64,000 bases of DNA from Leeuwenhoekiella sp. MAR_2009_132 (lineage in GTDB: Bacteria > Bacteroidota > Bacteroidia > Flavobacteriales > Flavobacteriaceae): NCBI RefSeq assembly GCF_000687915.1, contig NZ_JHZY01000004.1:441501-505500 (forward strand). The letters run 5' to 3'. Position numbers and translations under genes: made by a program. Below, one piece after another: positions 38,364-49,300 of the stretch. Under the pieces are notes generated by a model. The model saw only the letters and a list, made by a program, of their open reading frames with translations. It searched no databases and was not told the origin of the DNA. Numbering within the stretch: position 1 is the first letter of the stretch; every line of letters begins with the position of its first letter.

Positions 38364-39188
38364 TTATTTCTTTCTACGTTCTACAATATATTTATTACTC
38401 GCTTTCGTCTTAGTACGGGTTCTATAACCTTTAGCAGGTATACCATTTCTAGAACGTGGGTGACCACCTGAAGATTTACCTTCACCACCACCCATTGGGT
38501 GATCTACTGGGTTCATCACAACCGGTCTTGTACGAGGACGTCTACCTAACCAACGCTTTCTACCAGCTTTACCAGAAACGATAAGCTGATGATCACTATT
38601 AGATACAGCACCTATAGTAGCCATACAGTTAACAAGTATTAATCTTGTTTCACCTGATGGTAATTTAACAGTAGCAAACTTACCATCACGAGCCATAAGC
38701 TGAGCAAAAGCACCAGCACTACGAGCCATAATAGCTCCCTGACCAGGACGAAGTTCTATACAAGAAATAATTGTACCTAATGGAATATCAGATAATGGTA
38801 AAGCATTTCCTATTTCAGGAGCAGAACCACTACCAGAAACTACATTCTGATCTACCTGAAGACCATTAGGAGCAACGATATAACGTTTTTCACCATCTTG
38901 ATAGTTCAACAAAGCAATAAAAGCAGTACGATTAGGATCATACTCAATTGTCGCTACAGTTGCAGGAACACCTACTTTATTTCTTTTGAAATCAATAATG
39001 CGGTAGCGTCTTTTGTGACCACCACCAGTATAGCGCATGGTCATTTTTCCTTGACTGTTTCTCCCCCCAGATCTTTTCATCGGAGCCAAAAGGCTTTTTT
39101 CCGGCTTATCAGTAGTAATGGCGTCAAACCCATTTACTACTCTAAATCGCTGTCCTGGGGTGATTGGTTTTAATTTTCTTACTGACAT
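38364..39188 (-). CDS. rplB: 50S ribosomal protein L2
   Basis: A 274-residue protein needed for peptidyl transfer and subunit association. The C-terminal conserved region is [20 protein letters not shown] with the essential His. The length matches the family. Confidence 0.98.
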   Translation of the reverse strand: MSVRKLKPITPGQRFRVVNGFDAITTDKPEKSLLAPMKRSGGRNSQGKMTMRYTGGGHKRRYRIIDFKRNKVGVPATVATIEYDPNRTAFIALLNYQDGEKRYIVAPNGLQVDQNVVSGSGSAPEIGNALPLSDIPLGTIISCIELRPGQGAIMARSAGAFAQLMARDGKFATVKLPSGETRLILVNCMATIGAVSNSDHQLIVSGKAGRKRWLGRRPRTRPVVMNPVDHPMGGGEGKSSGGHPRSRNGIPAKGYRTRTKTKASNKYIVERRKK

Positions 39189-39197
39189 TTGTTTGTC

Positions 39198-39488
39198 TTA
39201 AATGTTATTATAAAAATCAATCACATCACCTTCCGCCACCTGTACAATAGCCTTCTTAAAGCCTTTTGTTTTACCAGTGATCATACCAGATTTTGTAAAT
39301 TTGGTATTACGATCTGGGCGAACGTTCATTGTTCTCACTTTAATTACCGAAACGCCATAAGCTGCCTCTACGGCATTTTTCACTTGGATCTTATTAGCAC
39401 CGGGATTTACTTCAAATGTATAACGGCTGTTAAGCTCACTATCCATAGTCGCTTTTTCGGTAATCACGGGTTTTATTAAAATACTCAT
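39198..39488 (-). CDS. rplW: 50S ribosomal protein L23
   Basis: A 96-residue protein at the tunnel exit that docks trigger factor and SRP (LIKPVITEKATMDSELNSRY, then VNPGANKIQVKNAVEAAYGV). It is 5 bases after rplD. Confidence 0.98.
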   Translation of the reverse strand: MSILIKPVITEKATMDSELNSRYTFEVNPGANKIQVKNAVEAAYGVSVIKVRTMNVRPDRNTKFTKSGMITGKTKGFKKAIVQVAEGDVIDFYNNI

Positions 39489-39493
39489 GTCGT

Positions 39494-40123
39494 TTACTTA
39501 CTTAAAGTTTGCTCAATTTCTTCTAGAGACCCTTCTAAAAACACTACATTATGAGCATTCATAATTTTATAAGTGCTTAATTCTGAACTCATTACAACTT
39601 CAGAGGTCTTTAAATTGCGTGACGACAAATATACATTATTATTCGACTCACCCAACACAAACAAAGACTTTTTATTATCTAGGCCTAAAGCCTTTACAAC
39701 GTCAATAAAATCTTTTGTCTTAGGAGTATCAAATTTGAAGTCTTCAACAATTATTATAGCCTTGTCATTTGCTTTTAATGTTAGAGCAGAACGACGCGCC
39801 AAACGCTTTAAACCTTTATTCAATTTAAATGAATAATTACGAGGTCTAGGCCCGAACATACGTCCACCACCTCTAAATACACCAGACTTTATACTACCAG
39901 CACGAGCTGTACCCGTACCTTTCTGTTTTTTAATCTTACGTGTACTACCTGAGATCTCTGCACGCTCCTTAGCTTTATGCGTCCCCTGTCTTTTGTTAGC
40001 CAGGTGCTGCTTTACATCTAAGTAAATAGCGTGATCATTAGGTTCTATTGCAAAAATAGCGTCAGAAAGGTTTGCCTCTCTCCCTATTTCTTTTCCTTTA
40101 ATATCAACTACTGCTACTTTCAT
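39494..40123 (-). CDS. rplD: 50S ribosomal protein L4
   Basis: A 209-residue tunnel protein with the conserved loop KKQKGTGTARAGSIKSGVFR and GGGRMFGPRPRNYSFKLN. In E. coli L4 represses the S10 operon through its leader; here the only long structured spacer of the first half of the operon is the one before rplC. Its start overlaps the rplC stop by one base. Confidence 0.98.
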   Translation of the reverse strand: MKVAVVDIKGKEIGREANLSDAIFAIEPNDHAIYLDVKQHLANKRQGTHKAKERAEISGSTRKIKKQKGTGTARAGSIKSGVFRGGGRMFGPRPRNYSFKLNKGLKRLARRSALTLKANDKAIIIVEDFKFDTPKTKDFIDVVKALGLDNKKSLFVLGESNNNVYLSSRNLKTSEVVMSSELSTYKIMNAHNVVFLEGSLEEIEQTLSK

Positions 40124-40734
40124 TATCTTTCAATAATTACATAAGCGTTTTTGTGACCAGGTACACAACCTTTAACCACAAGTAGATTCTTTTCAGCAAC
40201 TACTTTTAAAACTCTTAAATTTTGAACTTTAACTCGCTCATTCCCCATTTGACCAGCCATACGCATACCTTTAAATACACGAGCAGGATAAGAAGCCGCA
40301 CCAATAGAACCAGGAGCTCTTAATCGGTTATGCTGACCGTGAGTAGATTGACCTACACCACCAAAACCATGACGTTTTACAACACCCTGGAATCCCTTAC
40401 CTTTAGATGTACCTATGACATCTACAAACTGACCTTCTTTAAAGACATCTACAGACACTGTATCGCCTAAATTGTACTCCCCATCAAAATCTTGAAATTC
40501 GACAATTTTACGCTTTGCAACTGTACCCGCTTTCTTGGCATGGCCTTGAGCAGCTTTAGTTGCAGTCTTTGCGTCATCGAAACCTAGCTGAAGAGCACTA
40601 TACCCATCAACTTCTTCAGTTCTGACTTGGGTAACAACGCAGGGACCTGCTTCTATAACTGTACAAGGAATATTCTTCCCGTTCTCGTCAAAGATGCTGG
40701 TCATACCCACTTTTTTTCCAATTAACCCAGACAT
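40123..40734 (-). CDS. rplC: 50S ribosomal protein L3
   Basis: A 203-residue protein at the peptidyl-transferase centre ([19 protein letters not shown] at the start, and the [20 protein letters not shown] signature). A 175-base structured spacer separates it from rpsJ. Confidence 0.98.
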   Translation of the reverse strand: MSGLIGKKVGMTSIFDENGKNIPCTVIEAGPCVVTQVRTEEVDGYSALQLGFDDAKTATKAAQGHAKKAGTVAKRKIVEFQDFDGEYNLGDTVSVDVFKEGQFVDVIGTSKGKGFQGVVKRHGFGGVGQSTHGQHNRLRAPGSIGAASYPARVFKGMRMAGQMGNERVKVQNLRVLKVVAEKNLLVVKGCVPGHKNAYVIIER

Positions 40735-40778
40735 ATTAATTATTATTGATTATTACTATTTTACTTATTTATTTATCG

Positions 40779-40903
40779 TTTGGCAAAAGCCAAAATAAAA
40801 ACAGGGTCAAAATACTTTCAACCCTGAATGTATTTTTATCCGTTTTTCCCTCGCACGCAGCTTAGGACATTTTGAGAAATTAGGGCTTAAAATCAAAGCC
40901 CTA
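40779..40903 (-). ncRNA. Structured spacer between rpsJ and rplC, candidate regulatory leader
   Basis: Three separate hairpins fill the 175-base gap: TAGGGCTT/AAGCCCTA (40881-40903), CAGGGT/ACCCTG (40802-40826) and TTTGGC/GCCAAA (40779-40794). None has a strong T tract in the operon direction, so they do not look like simple terminators. No ORF is present. A leader bound by a ribosomal protein, or an mRNA processing site, is inferred from position only. Confidence 0.4.
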
Positions 40904-40909
40904 AAATAC

Positions 40910-41215
40910 TTATACTTTAATCTCTACTTCAACACCACTTGGCAATTCAAGCTTCATTAACGCATCAATCGTTTTTGAAGAAGAACTGTAGATATCAAGC
41001 AAACGTTTGTAAGAGCTAAGCTCAAACTGCTCACGAGATTTCTTATTCACGTGAGGAGAACGTAATACTGTAAAGATTTTTTTGTGAGTAGGAAGTGGGA
41101 TTGGCCCAGTCACTACAGCACCGGTACTTTTTACCGTTTTTACGATTTTTTCAGCAGACTTATCTACTAAGTTATGATCGTAAGATTTAAGTTTTATTCT
41201 GATTTTCTGACTCAT
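40910..41215 (-). CDS. rpsJ: 30S ribosomal protein S10
   Basis: A 101-residue protein of the small-subunit head, also NusE in transcription antitermination ([19 protein letters not shown] at the start, [20 protein letters not shown] in the middle). It is only 10 bases after fusA; tuf, which stands between them in many bacteria, is absent. Confidence 0.98.
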   Translation of the reverse strand: MSQKIRIKLKSYDHNLVDKSAEKIVKTVKSTGAVVTGPIPLPTHKKIFTVLRSPHVNKKSREQFELSSYKRLLDIYSSSSKTIDALMKLELPSGVEVEIKV

Positions 41216-41225
41216 TTCTTAGTAA

Positions 41226-43358
41226 TTAAGCGTTAGCAATTCCTTTAGCCGCTGAAATAACATCCTGCGATACGTTTGCCGGAGTTTCTGCATAGTGTGA
41301 AAATTCCATAGTAGAAGTTGCACGACCTGAAGATAAAGTACGTAAAGTAGTTACGTAACCAAACATTTCAGACAATGGCACAGTTGCTTTAACAACTTTT
41401 GCTCCTGCACGGTCACCCATACTAGTCATTTGACCACGACGTCTGTTAAGGTCACCCACGATATCACCCATATTTTCTTCTGGAGTGATAACTTCAACCT
41501 TCATTATAGGCTCAAGAACTACAGCACCTGCAGCTTTAGCAGAAGCTTTAAATCCTAATTTAGCAGCAAGTTCAAAAGATAATGCATCAGAATCTACCGG
41601 GTGGAAAGAACCATCCTTAAGAGTAACTTTCATAGCATCAACTTCAAATCCTGCTAATGGACCGTTAACCATAGCTGCTTTAAATCCCTTTTCAACAGAA
41701 GGAATGTATTCTTTAGGAACGTTACCACCTTTAACAGCATTAACGAATTCTAAACCAACCTTACCTTCTTCAGCAGGCTCAAGTGTAAATACGATATCAG
41801 CAAATTTACCACGACCACCAGATTGTTTTTTATACACCTCTCTGTGATCTGCAGCTCTTGTAATCGCCTCTTTGTATTCAACTTGTGGTTGACCTTGATT
41901 AACCTCTACCTTAAACTCACGTCTAAGACGATCAACAATAATATCTAAGTGAAGCTCACCCATTCCAGATATAATTGTCTGACCAGAAGCCTCATCAGTA
42001 CGAACCTGGAATGTTGGATCTTCTTCAGCAAGCTTAGATAAAGCCATACCTAATTTATCAACATCTGCTTTAGTCTTAGGCTCAACTGCGATACCAATTA
42101 CCGGATCTGGAAAATCCATACTTTCAAGAACGATAGGATGCTTCTCTGAAGTTAAAGTATCCCCTGTTTTAATATCCTTAAAACCTACAGCAGCACCAAT
42201 GTCACCAGCTTCAATAAAATCAATTGCATTTTGCTTGTTAGCGTGCATCTGGTAAATACGTGAGATACGTTCTTTGTTACCTGAACGATTGTTCAATACA
42301 TAAGAACCAGCATCTAAACGACCTGAATAAGCACGGAAGAATGCTAAACGCCCCACGAATGGATCTGTAGCAATTTTAAACGCAAGAGCAGCAAAAGGCT
42401 CATTTACGTCTGGCTTACGCCATTCTTCTTTTTCTGTATCTGGGTTAACACCTTTAATCCCTTCTTTATCTACTGGAGAAGGCAAATAACGACATACAGC
42501 ATCTAGTAAGAATTGTACACCTTTATTTTTAAAAGCAGAACCACAAATCATAGGAATAATAGACATATCCATTACAGCAGCACGAAGAGCAGCATGCACT
42601 TCATCTTCAGTAATAGAGTCTTCATCTTCCATGTATTTCTCAAGTAAGTTTTCATCATAAGCAGCCACCTCTTCGATTAGCATACCACGATACATTCTTA
42701 CTTCTTCTTTCATTTCTTCAGGAATAGCAACAACATCAAAAGTCGCTCCCTGAGTTTCATCATGCCAAACTACAGCACGATTCTTAACCAGGTCAATAAT
42801 TCCTCTAAAGTCAGCTTCATCACCAATTGGCAAAACGATAGGCACTGCATTAGAACCTAACATCTCTTTAACTTGCTTACAAACCTCTAAGAAGTTAGAA
42901 CCCTGACGGTCCATTTTATTAACAAAGCCCATACGAGGTACTTTGTAGTTATCAGCAAGTCTCCAGTTAGTTTCAGATTGTGGCTCTACACCATCAACTG
43001 CACTAAATAAGAATACTAAACCATCTAAAACACGTAATGAACGGTTAACTTCAACTGTAAAGTCAACGTGACCAGGAGTGTCAATAATATTAAAGTGATA
43101 GTCTTTAGAATCAGGAAGAGGTTGTGCATTTTCCATTGGAAACTTCCAAGAACAAGTTGTTGCAGCTGAAGTAATAGTAATACCACGCTCCTGCTCTTGC
43201 TCCATCCAGTCCATAGTTGCAGCACCATCATGCACCTCACCTATTTTGTGACTAACACCAGTATAATAAAGTATACGCTCTGTAGTCGTGGTTTTACCCG
43301 CGTCAATATGAGCCGCAATACCTATATTTCTTGTATATTTTAAATCTCTTTGTGCCAT
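41226..43358 (-). CDS. fusA: Elongation factor G
   Basis: A 710-residue translocase GTPase. G1 is [15 protein letters not shown] (about residues 17-31), G3 is [10 protein letters not shown]4 is NKMD, and switch II and domains II-V follow ([36 protein letters not shown]). Length is full. It is 6 bases after rpsG. Confidence 0.98.
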   Translation of the reverse strand: MAQRDLKYTRNIGIAAHIDAGKTTTTERILYYTGVSHKIGEVHDGAATMDWMEQEQERGITITSAATTCSWKFPMENAQPLPDSKDYHFNIIDTPGHVDFTVEVNRSLRVLDGLVFLFSAVDGVEPQSETNWRLADNYKVPRMGFVNKMDRQGSNFLEVCKQVKEMLGSNAVPIVLPIGDEADFRGIIDLVKNRAVVWHDETQGATFDVVAIPEEMKEEVRMYRGMLIEEVAAYDENLLEKYMEDEDSITEDEVHAALRAAVMDMSIIPMICGSAFKNKGVQFLLDAVCRYLPSPVDKEGIKGVNPDTEKEEWRKPDVNEPFAALAFKIATDPFVGRLAFFRAYSGRLDAGSYVLNNRSGNKERISRIYQMHANKQNAIDFIEAGDIGAAVGFKDIKTGDTLTSEKHPIVLESMDFPDPVIGIAVEPKTKADVDKLGMALSKLAEEDPTFQVRTDEASGQTIISGMGELHLDIIVDRLRREFKVEVNQGQPQVEYKEAITRAADHREVYKKQSGGRGKFADIVFTLEPAEEGKVGLEFVNAVKGGNVPKEYIPSVEKGFKAAMVNGPLAGFEVDAMKVTLKDGSFHPVDSDALSFELAAKLGFKASAKAAGAVVLEPIMKVEVITPEENMGDIVGDLNRRRGQMTSMGDRAGAKVVKATVPLSEMFGYVTTLRTLSSGRATSTMEFSHYAETPANVSQDVISAAKGIANA

Positions 43359-43364
43359 TTTTTT

Positions 43365-43841
43365 TTAGAATCTAAAGTGAGAGAATGCTTTATTCGCTTC
43401 CGCCATCTTATGAGTATCTGTACGCTTTTTAACAGCAGCACCTTCTTCTTTAGCAGCAGCTAAAACTTCTGCAGCTAATTTAGAAGCCATCGATTTTTCG
43501 TTACGCTTACGTGAGTAACTAATCAACCACTTCATCGCAGTTGAAATCTTGCGATCTGGTCTAATTTGCATAGGTATTTGAAATGTAGCTCCACCTACTC
43601 TACGGCTACGTACTTCTACGTGAGGCATAACGTTAGATAATGCATCTTTCCAAACTTCCAAAGCAGTTTTTTCTTCGTTGTTCTTCTTTTCTTCTACGAT
43701 ATCCATTGCATCGTAAAAGATTTTAAAAGCTACCGACTTCTTACCATCCCACATCATCATGTTTACAAAACGCGTAACAAGTTGATCGTTAAATCTTGGA
43801 TCTGGTAAAAGAGGTCTCTTTTTGGCCTGTCTTTTTCTCAT
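43365..43841 (-). CDS. rpsG: 30S ribosomal protein S7
   Basis: A 158-residue head assembly protein ([20 protein letters not shown], then [20 protein letters not shown] in part). In E. coli S7 represses the str operon; no analogous site is obvious in the 25-base gap here. Confidence 0.98.
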   Translation of the reverse strand: MRKRQAKKRPLLPDPRFNDQLVTRFVNMMMWDGKKSVAFKIFYDAMDIVEEKKNNEEKTALEVWKDALSNVMPHVEVRSRRVGGATFQIPMQIRPDRKISTAMKWLISYSRKRNEKSMASKLAAEVLAAAKEEGAAVKKRTDTHKMAEANKAFSHFRF

Positions 43842-43866
43842 TTCTTTTCTTTAAAAGTGTTGATAA

Positions 43867-44241
43867 TTACTTCTTAGGGCGTTTTGCACCATACTTAGAA
43901 CGACGTTGTAGTCTTCCCTGAACACCTGCGGTATCCAAAGCTCCACGTACAATGTGATATCTAACTCCTGGCAAATCCTTTACCCTTCCGCCTCTAACCA
44001 ATACTATCGAGTGCTCTTGTAAATTGTGACCCTCACCACCAATGTATGCATTCACCTCTTTACCGTTAGTCAATCTAACACGCGCAACTTTACGCATTGC
44101 AGAGTTAGGTTTCTTAGGTGTAGTGGTATACACACGGGTACAAACCCCGCGGCGTTGTGGGCACGAATCTAAAGCAGCCGATTTACTCTTCTTGGTTATT
44201 TTGGCTCTTCCTTTTCGTACTAATTGTGAAATTGTTGGCAT
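43867..44241 (-). CDS. rpsL: 30S ribosomal protein S12
   Basis: A 124-residue decoding-site protein. The streptomycin-relevant segments are wild type: [13 protein letters not shown] (Lys43/Lys44 by local numbering) and [13 protein letters not shown] with Lys88. It is the first gene of the superoperon and has a near-consensus promoter 54 bases upstream. Confidence 0.98.
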   Translation of the reverse strand: MPTISQLVRKGRAKITKKSKSAALDSCPQRRGVCTRVYTTTPKKPNSAMRKVARVRLTNGKEVNAYIGGEGHNLQEHSIVLVRGGRVKDLPGVRYHIVRGALDTAGVQGRLQRRSKYGAKRPKK

Positions 44242-44273
44242 AATTTCCTTTACCTAATTATAGTTAATCTAAT

Positions 44274-44292
44274 AGCCCCTCTTCTAAGGGCT
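44274..44292 (-). other. 5' leader hairpin of the ribosomal superoperon
   Basis: AGCCCTT pairs with GAGGGGCT (one G-U) around a 5-base loop on the minus strand. It starts at or next to the predicted transcription start of rpsL, so it could stabilise the 5' end of the message. Confidence 0.5.
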
Positions 44293-44294
44293 TG

Positions 44295-44324
44295 CAAAGG
44301 TATAAAATAAAATGAGTAATTCAA
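44295..44324 (-). promoter_or_regulatory. Vegetative promoter of the rpsL-rplQ superoperon
   Basis: On the minus strand TTG (44322-44324), a 19-base spacer and TACCTTTG (44295-44302) match the Bacteroidota consensus with ideal spacing. It lies 54 bases before the rpsL ATG. Confidence 0.8.
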
Positions 44325-44409
44325 GCTATAATTCATTAATTTTCAAAGGTATTTCTAAACACGTTCAAAAATAGGTTCTATCATATTACTCAACAAGAAT
44401 TACAGCCCA

Positions 44410-46092
44410 TTGAAAATATACTTCACCATCCTCACTTTATTAATTTTTTACACGCCGTTATTTAATATAGTACTGGCTCAAAATCTCACTCTAGAAGTTA
44501 AGACTATAAATCATGAGCAGGATAGTATTGCAGGCATTTATTTTCAACAACGGAAATTTGACAACTTCAACTTATTAAATGAAAGTATTTCGAAAGCTAA
44601 AGAACAATTAGAATCTTCAGGATATTTCAATTATATAATAGACAGCTTAAATTTTAAATCTGAAACAGTTTGCACAATTGAATTTGACAGCGGAAAGAAA
44701 ATTGATAAAATACAAATTTCAACAAATGATGAACTTGTAAAAAACTATTTAAAAAAACTCAACTTAAATTATAAGGACACCTATTTTATATTACCTCTAG
44801 ATAACCTAAGCACTACTCTTAATCAATTTACTGCATTTGAGGCTCAAAATAAATTTGCAACCACGTCCTTTCAATTAAAGAATCTAGTAATTCGGAATGC
44901 AATGGCATTTGCAACTTTATATATTTATAGACAAGAATCTAAATCTAATGTAACTGTTGCAATTAAGGGCTATCCCAAATTTCCACATGCTTTTACTAAA
45001 CACTATTTGAAATTAAATGGCAGAGTTGACAAAAATTACCTATTAGAAAAGGCAGAGACCTTTTACAAATTACCTTTTATAGAGCAGCTGAAAGAACCTG
45101 AGGTTCTAATTAGCAATCAGAACTCAAAATTATATTTGTATACCAGCAAAACAAAAGCAAATCGCTTTGAAGGGTTTCTTGGATTCAGAAATAACGAAAA
45201 TAACACAAATGTTAAGCTAAACGGGAATATAGAAATCAACCTTCTGAATAATTTTAACTTTGGAGAATCTCTAGACTTTATTTTCAATAATGGTAATAAC
45301 CAACAAAGTTTAAATCTCACTACTCGACTACCTTTCTTATTTAAATCACCTATTAGCTTAGGAGCCCAATTGAACCTTTTTAGAAAAGATTCAACATTCT
45401 CAACATCTTATCAGAAAATTAATCTAGATTATTTTATTACGAGCAATACTCAAATTGATGTCTTCACTAGTTTAGAAAAATCAACACTTTTACTAAAAGA
45501 CACAGCGCTTTTATTAAATGATTACACTAAAAATGAAATGGGTGTCAATGTAAAACACAGCTCATTTCCTGTAATTAATAAGTTAAAAAGTCCAATCGAA
45601 TTAAATTTAACGCTCGGCTTAATCAACCGTAAAACTCCAGAAACAAAAACGAAAGACAACCAATTTAAATTAGAATTTAATGCTCTTTATCTCTTACAAT
45701 TCACAAATAAGCATCACCTTCTATTAGAAAGCACAAATAAAATTTTAGAATCGAAAACATTTTATACAAATGAACTATTTCGCCTTGGCGGAATAAAAAG
45801 CATAAGAGGTTTTAGAGAAAATCAATTATTAGTAAATAGATACCATCTCATACGAAGCGAATATCGCTATATAATTTCTAAAAAGATTTACTTCAACACA
45901 ATTACAGATTTTGGTTTAATTGAATATAAAAATCATGATGAACTTAATTTTATTTACAGTATAGGTCTAGGAACTACTATCTCAACTAGAGCAGGCGCAA
46001 TTCAAATAAACTTCGCCAATGGTAATCAAACTAAACAAAATTTCGCTCTTTCAAATACAATATTACACATAGGCTTAAAAACTCAATTTTGA
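44410..46092 (+). CDS. Omp85-family (BamA/TamA-like) outer-membrane protein
   Basis: A 560-residue protein with a signal peptide (cleavage near A23-Q24), a periplasmic part (about residues 30-240) with POTRA-like alternation, and a 16-strand barrel. The hallmark loop motif is GGIKSIRGFRENQ, with Arg466-Gly467-Phe468, and the protein ends in Phe. It is shorter than BamA, so it is a compact relative with few POTRA domains. Start is a TTG at 44410; no nearby ATG is in frame. It stands between the ribosomal operon (divergent) and the first SusC gene. Substrate unknown. Confidence 0.8.
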   Translation: MKIYFTILTLLIFYTPLFNIVLAQNLTLEVKTINHEQDSIAGIYFQQRKFDNFNLLNESISKAKEQLESSGYFNYIIDSLNFKSETVCTIEFDSGKKIDKIQISTNDELVKNYLKKLNLNYKDTYFILPLDNLSTTLNQFTAFEAQNKFATTSFQLKNLVIRNAMAFATLYIYRQESKSNVTVAIKGYPKFPHAFTKHYLKLNGRVDKNYLLEKAETFYKLPFIEQLKEPEVLISNQNSKLYLYTSKTKANRFEGFLGFRNNENNTNVKLNGNIEINLLNNFNFGESLDFIFNNGNNQQSLNLTTRLPFLFKSPISLGAQLNLFRKDSTFSTSYQKINLDYFITSNTQIDVFTSLEKSTLLLKDTALLLNDYTKNEMGVNVKHSSFPVINKLKSPIELNLTLGLINRKTPETKTKDNQFKLEFNALYLLQFTNKHHLLLESTNKILESKTFYTNELFRLGGIKSIRGFRENQLLVNRYHLIRSEYRYIISKKIYFNTITDFGLIEYKNHDELNFIYSIGLGTTISTRAGAIQINFANGNQTKQNFALSNTILHIGLKTQF

Positions 46093-46327
46093 GTAAAGAA
46101 TAGCACTTTTATAAGACAAGCCTTACAGCCACACAAAACACAAAACTAATTAACGTATTTTAACAGAAATAATCTATCTTTTTAATAATTACACTTTAAA
46201 ATAATTAATATTAATACAAATATTCAATGGTTTCTTGATTTAACATTAATAATATAATTATTAACAAATATTTAAAATATTAATCTAATTAATTGTTTTC
46301 CAAATATTTTTTATTGATTTTTAGCAC

Positions 46328-46344
46328 GGCTAATTCAAATAAAT
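46328..46344 (+). promoter_or_regulatory. Conserved 17-nt leader before susC1
   Basis: GGCTAATTCAAATAAAT is identical to 51431-51447 and ends 7 bases before the ATG, as in the second susC gene. The A-rich context fits a non-Shine-Dalgarno translational enhancer of Bacteroidota. Confidence 0.6.
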
Positions 46345-46351
46345 TTCAAAT

Positions 46352-49300
46352 ATGAAAACAAGATTACATGGTTTCCTAACACTATTAGTAGTGTTAATCA
46401 TGCAAATTTCATTTGCACAAACAAAGACCGTATCAGGTACTGTTACGGACGACACGGGAGTACCACTCCCAGGAGTTAATGTTGTAGTTAAAGGCACAAC
46501 TCAAGGAACTCAAACAGATTTTGACGGTAAATTCTCGATTTCTGCTTCAGAAGGGGGAGTTATTGTATTTTCTTATGTTGGTTTTGCTAATAAATCACAG
46601 ACCGTTGGATCCTCAAATACAATGAATATTTCGCTTGAAGCTGGCGAAATACTTGATGAAGTAGTTATCAATGCTCTGGGCATAGAAGTTGATAAAGCTA
46701 CTCAAGCATCCTCTATTTCTGAGGTTAGTGCTAGCTCTGTTCAATCTTCTGGAGAAACTAGCATAACAAAAGGACTTGCAGGTAAAGCATCTGGTGTACA
46801 AATCATAAGTTCATCCGGAGATGCTGGTTCTAGTGCATTCATACAAATACGAGGTCAAAGTACTATTACAAGAAGCCTACAACCATTAATTGTTGTTGAT
46901 GGTATCCCTATCAGTAACGACGAGGTAGGTAATGGTGTTGGAGGAGTTACACAACAGTCTCGCTTAGGAGACCTAAATCCAAATGACATTGCAAGCGTTA
47001 AGATTCTTAAAGGAGCTTCTGCTGCTGCATTATGGGGGGCTAGAGCAGGAAATGGAGTTGTTGTAATTACAACTAAGAAAGGAAAGGGAATGGATAAAGG
47101 CTCATTAAAGGTGTCAATATCTTCAACCGTGAGTTTTGACGAAACTAATGATGTATTAGACACTCAAAGTATTTTTGGGCAAGGATCTAATGGCTCTTAC
47201 GCAGGAGGAACTCAAGCAAATTCCTGGGGTGATAAAATAAGCTCACGAGCTGGTGGCCCAGACGATGTAAATTCTTCTTCTCCAAATTATTTTGTTGCCA
47301 GAGATGGTACAACTTACTATCCAATTTTAGCAAAAAACAGCAGAGAAAATTTTAACGATTCTAATTACGACGCGGTAATTAATCAAGGTTTATATCTTGA
47401 GAACAATATTAGCCTAAGTGGTGCAACTCAATCAGGAAATTATTTTGTTAGCGTAAGCGATCTTAAGCAGGATGGTATAATAAAAAACAATGATTACAAT
47501 AGAGTATCATTAAGGCTTAATAGCGAATTTAAACTAAGTGATAAAATAAGATTCACAGGTACTTCTACCTTTTCACAAATTAATTCTAATAGAATTCAAC
47601 AAGGTTCAAACACTTCCGGCCTTCTATTAGGACTATATCGTAATCCTGCCGATTTTGATATCAGAGACTACATTGGCACACGATATACAAATGGCGTTGT
47701 GAGTACTACAAATAGTCAGCGCGCATATAGAAGAGGACTTGGTACTACAGATAGACAATCTCCTATATACAATAACCCATTATGGACAACAGATGTTCAA
47801 CAAAACCCTAATACCGTCGAACGCTATATTATGGGAGGTCAATTCAATTACAATGCGCAAGATTGGCTAACCTTAATCGCAAGAGCCGGTATTGATCACT
47901 ACACAGATGAAAGAAAAAGTATATTTCCTATAAACTCTGCAGAAGCAAATGGTAGCGGAAGCGCTACTGAGCGTCTATATACGAGCACACAAACTAACAT
48001 AGATTTTATTGCCCAGGGAGATTTTTCCATTTCTGATAAATTTGATTTCGGATATCTAATGGGAGCTAACTTCAATAGAAGATTAAGCGAAACCCGTGGT
48101 GGTGGATATACCAATTTTATATTAGACACTCAAAAGTTTTTCTACGATAATGCGGTTATTGCAAACAGGTCAACAGTTATAGGTGAAAGTGAAGTCCGCA
48201 TTATGGCCGGTTATGCTCAAGCAAATTTCAGCTACGACAACCTACTATATTTAAACCTTACTGGTCGCGCTGAAACGGCCAGTACTTATGGTGATTCTAA
48301 AACATTTTTCTATCCTTCAGCAGAATTAGGTTTCCAATTTAGCAATCTTATTGAAGACAGAGAACTTCTTTCTAACGGTAAACTAAGATTTACTTTTGGT
48401 AAAGTAGGTATAGAACCGGCAGCCTACGCCACAAACACTTACTTTGTAAATGCTTCTGGAGCTGAAGGTTACGGACCAGCATATGATGCTGGAGCCTATG
48501 ATGGCTCTTTCGTCAGAAGTGGTGTTCAGGGGAACGCAAACCTAGAGCCAGAAAAAAAGACAGAATATGAAGCAGGTATAGACTTAGGATTCTTCAATAA
48601 TAGACTTACATTAGGAGCAACATACTATTATAATGAAACAGAAGATGCTTTATTTACCGTAGCTATACCTGGATCAACAGGTTTTTCAGGACGTTATGAC
48701 AATGCTGCTTCACTCGAAAATAAAGGTTTAGAAATAGACTTTAGCTTTGATTTGATCAAGACAGAAAATTTTAGTTGGAACATCTATGGTAATTACTCAA
48801 GAAACAGAAATAAAGTAACTTCTCTTGAAGGAACTGAATCTCTCTTTCTAGCTGGCTTTACAGGAGTATCTTCTAGAGCCGTAGAAGGGCAACCAGTCGG
48901 AGTTTTATGGGGTGGGCGTTATGCTAGAAATGATGACAACTCTTTAGCTTTAGACACACGTGGATTTCCTACAGTAGCCCTAACTGAAGGAGTGATCGGA
49001 GACCCAAACCCAGATTGGAGAGGGGGGCTAGGAACATCAATTAGCTTTAAAGGTATTACAATAAGCACTCTTTTTGATGCTTCAATTGGCGGAGATGTTT
49101 GGGATGGCACAAATGGCGCACTTAATAACTTCGGAAGAACTCCAGAAACAGCGAATGAAGTTACAGTTACTGCTGCACAAGCCAACACTATAATAGCTGC
49201 AAACGGTCAAACAATTGCTCAAAGACCACAAGCTGTTACAAATCCAGATGGATCAATAACTATACGAGGAAATATAGCTGATTTTGGAGCTGGACCCCGT

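Noticed and set aside
40735..40909. Transcription terminator splitting the ribosomal operon
   Set aside because: The hairpins lack T tracts in the operon direction and the downstream genes show no strong new promoter.
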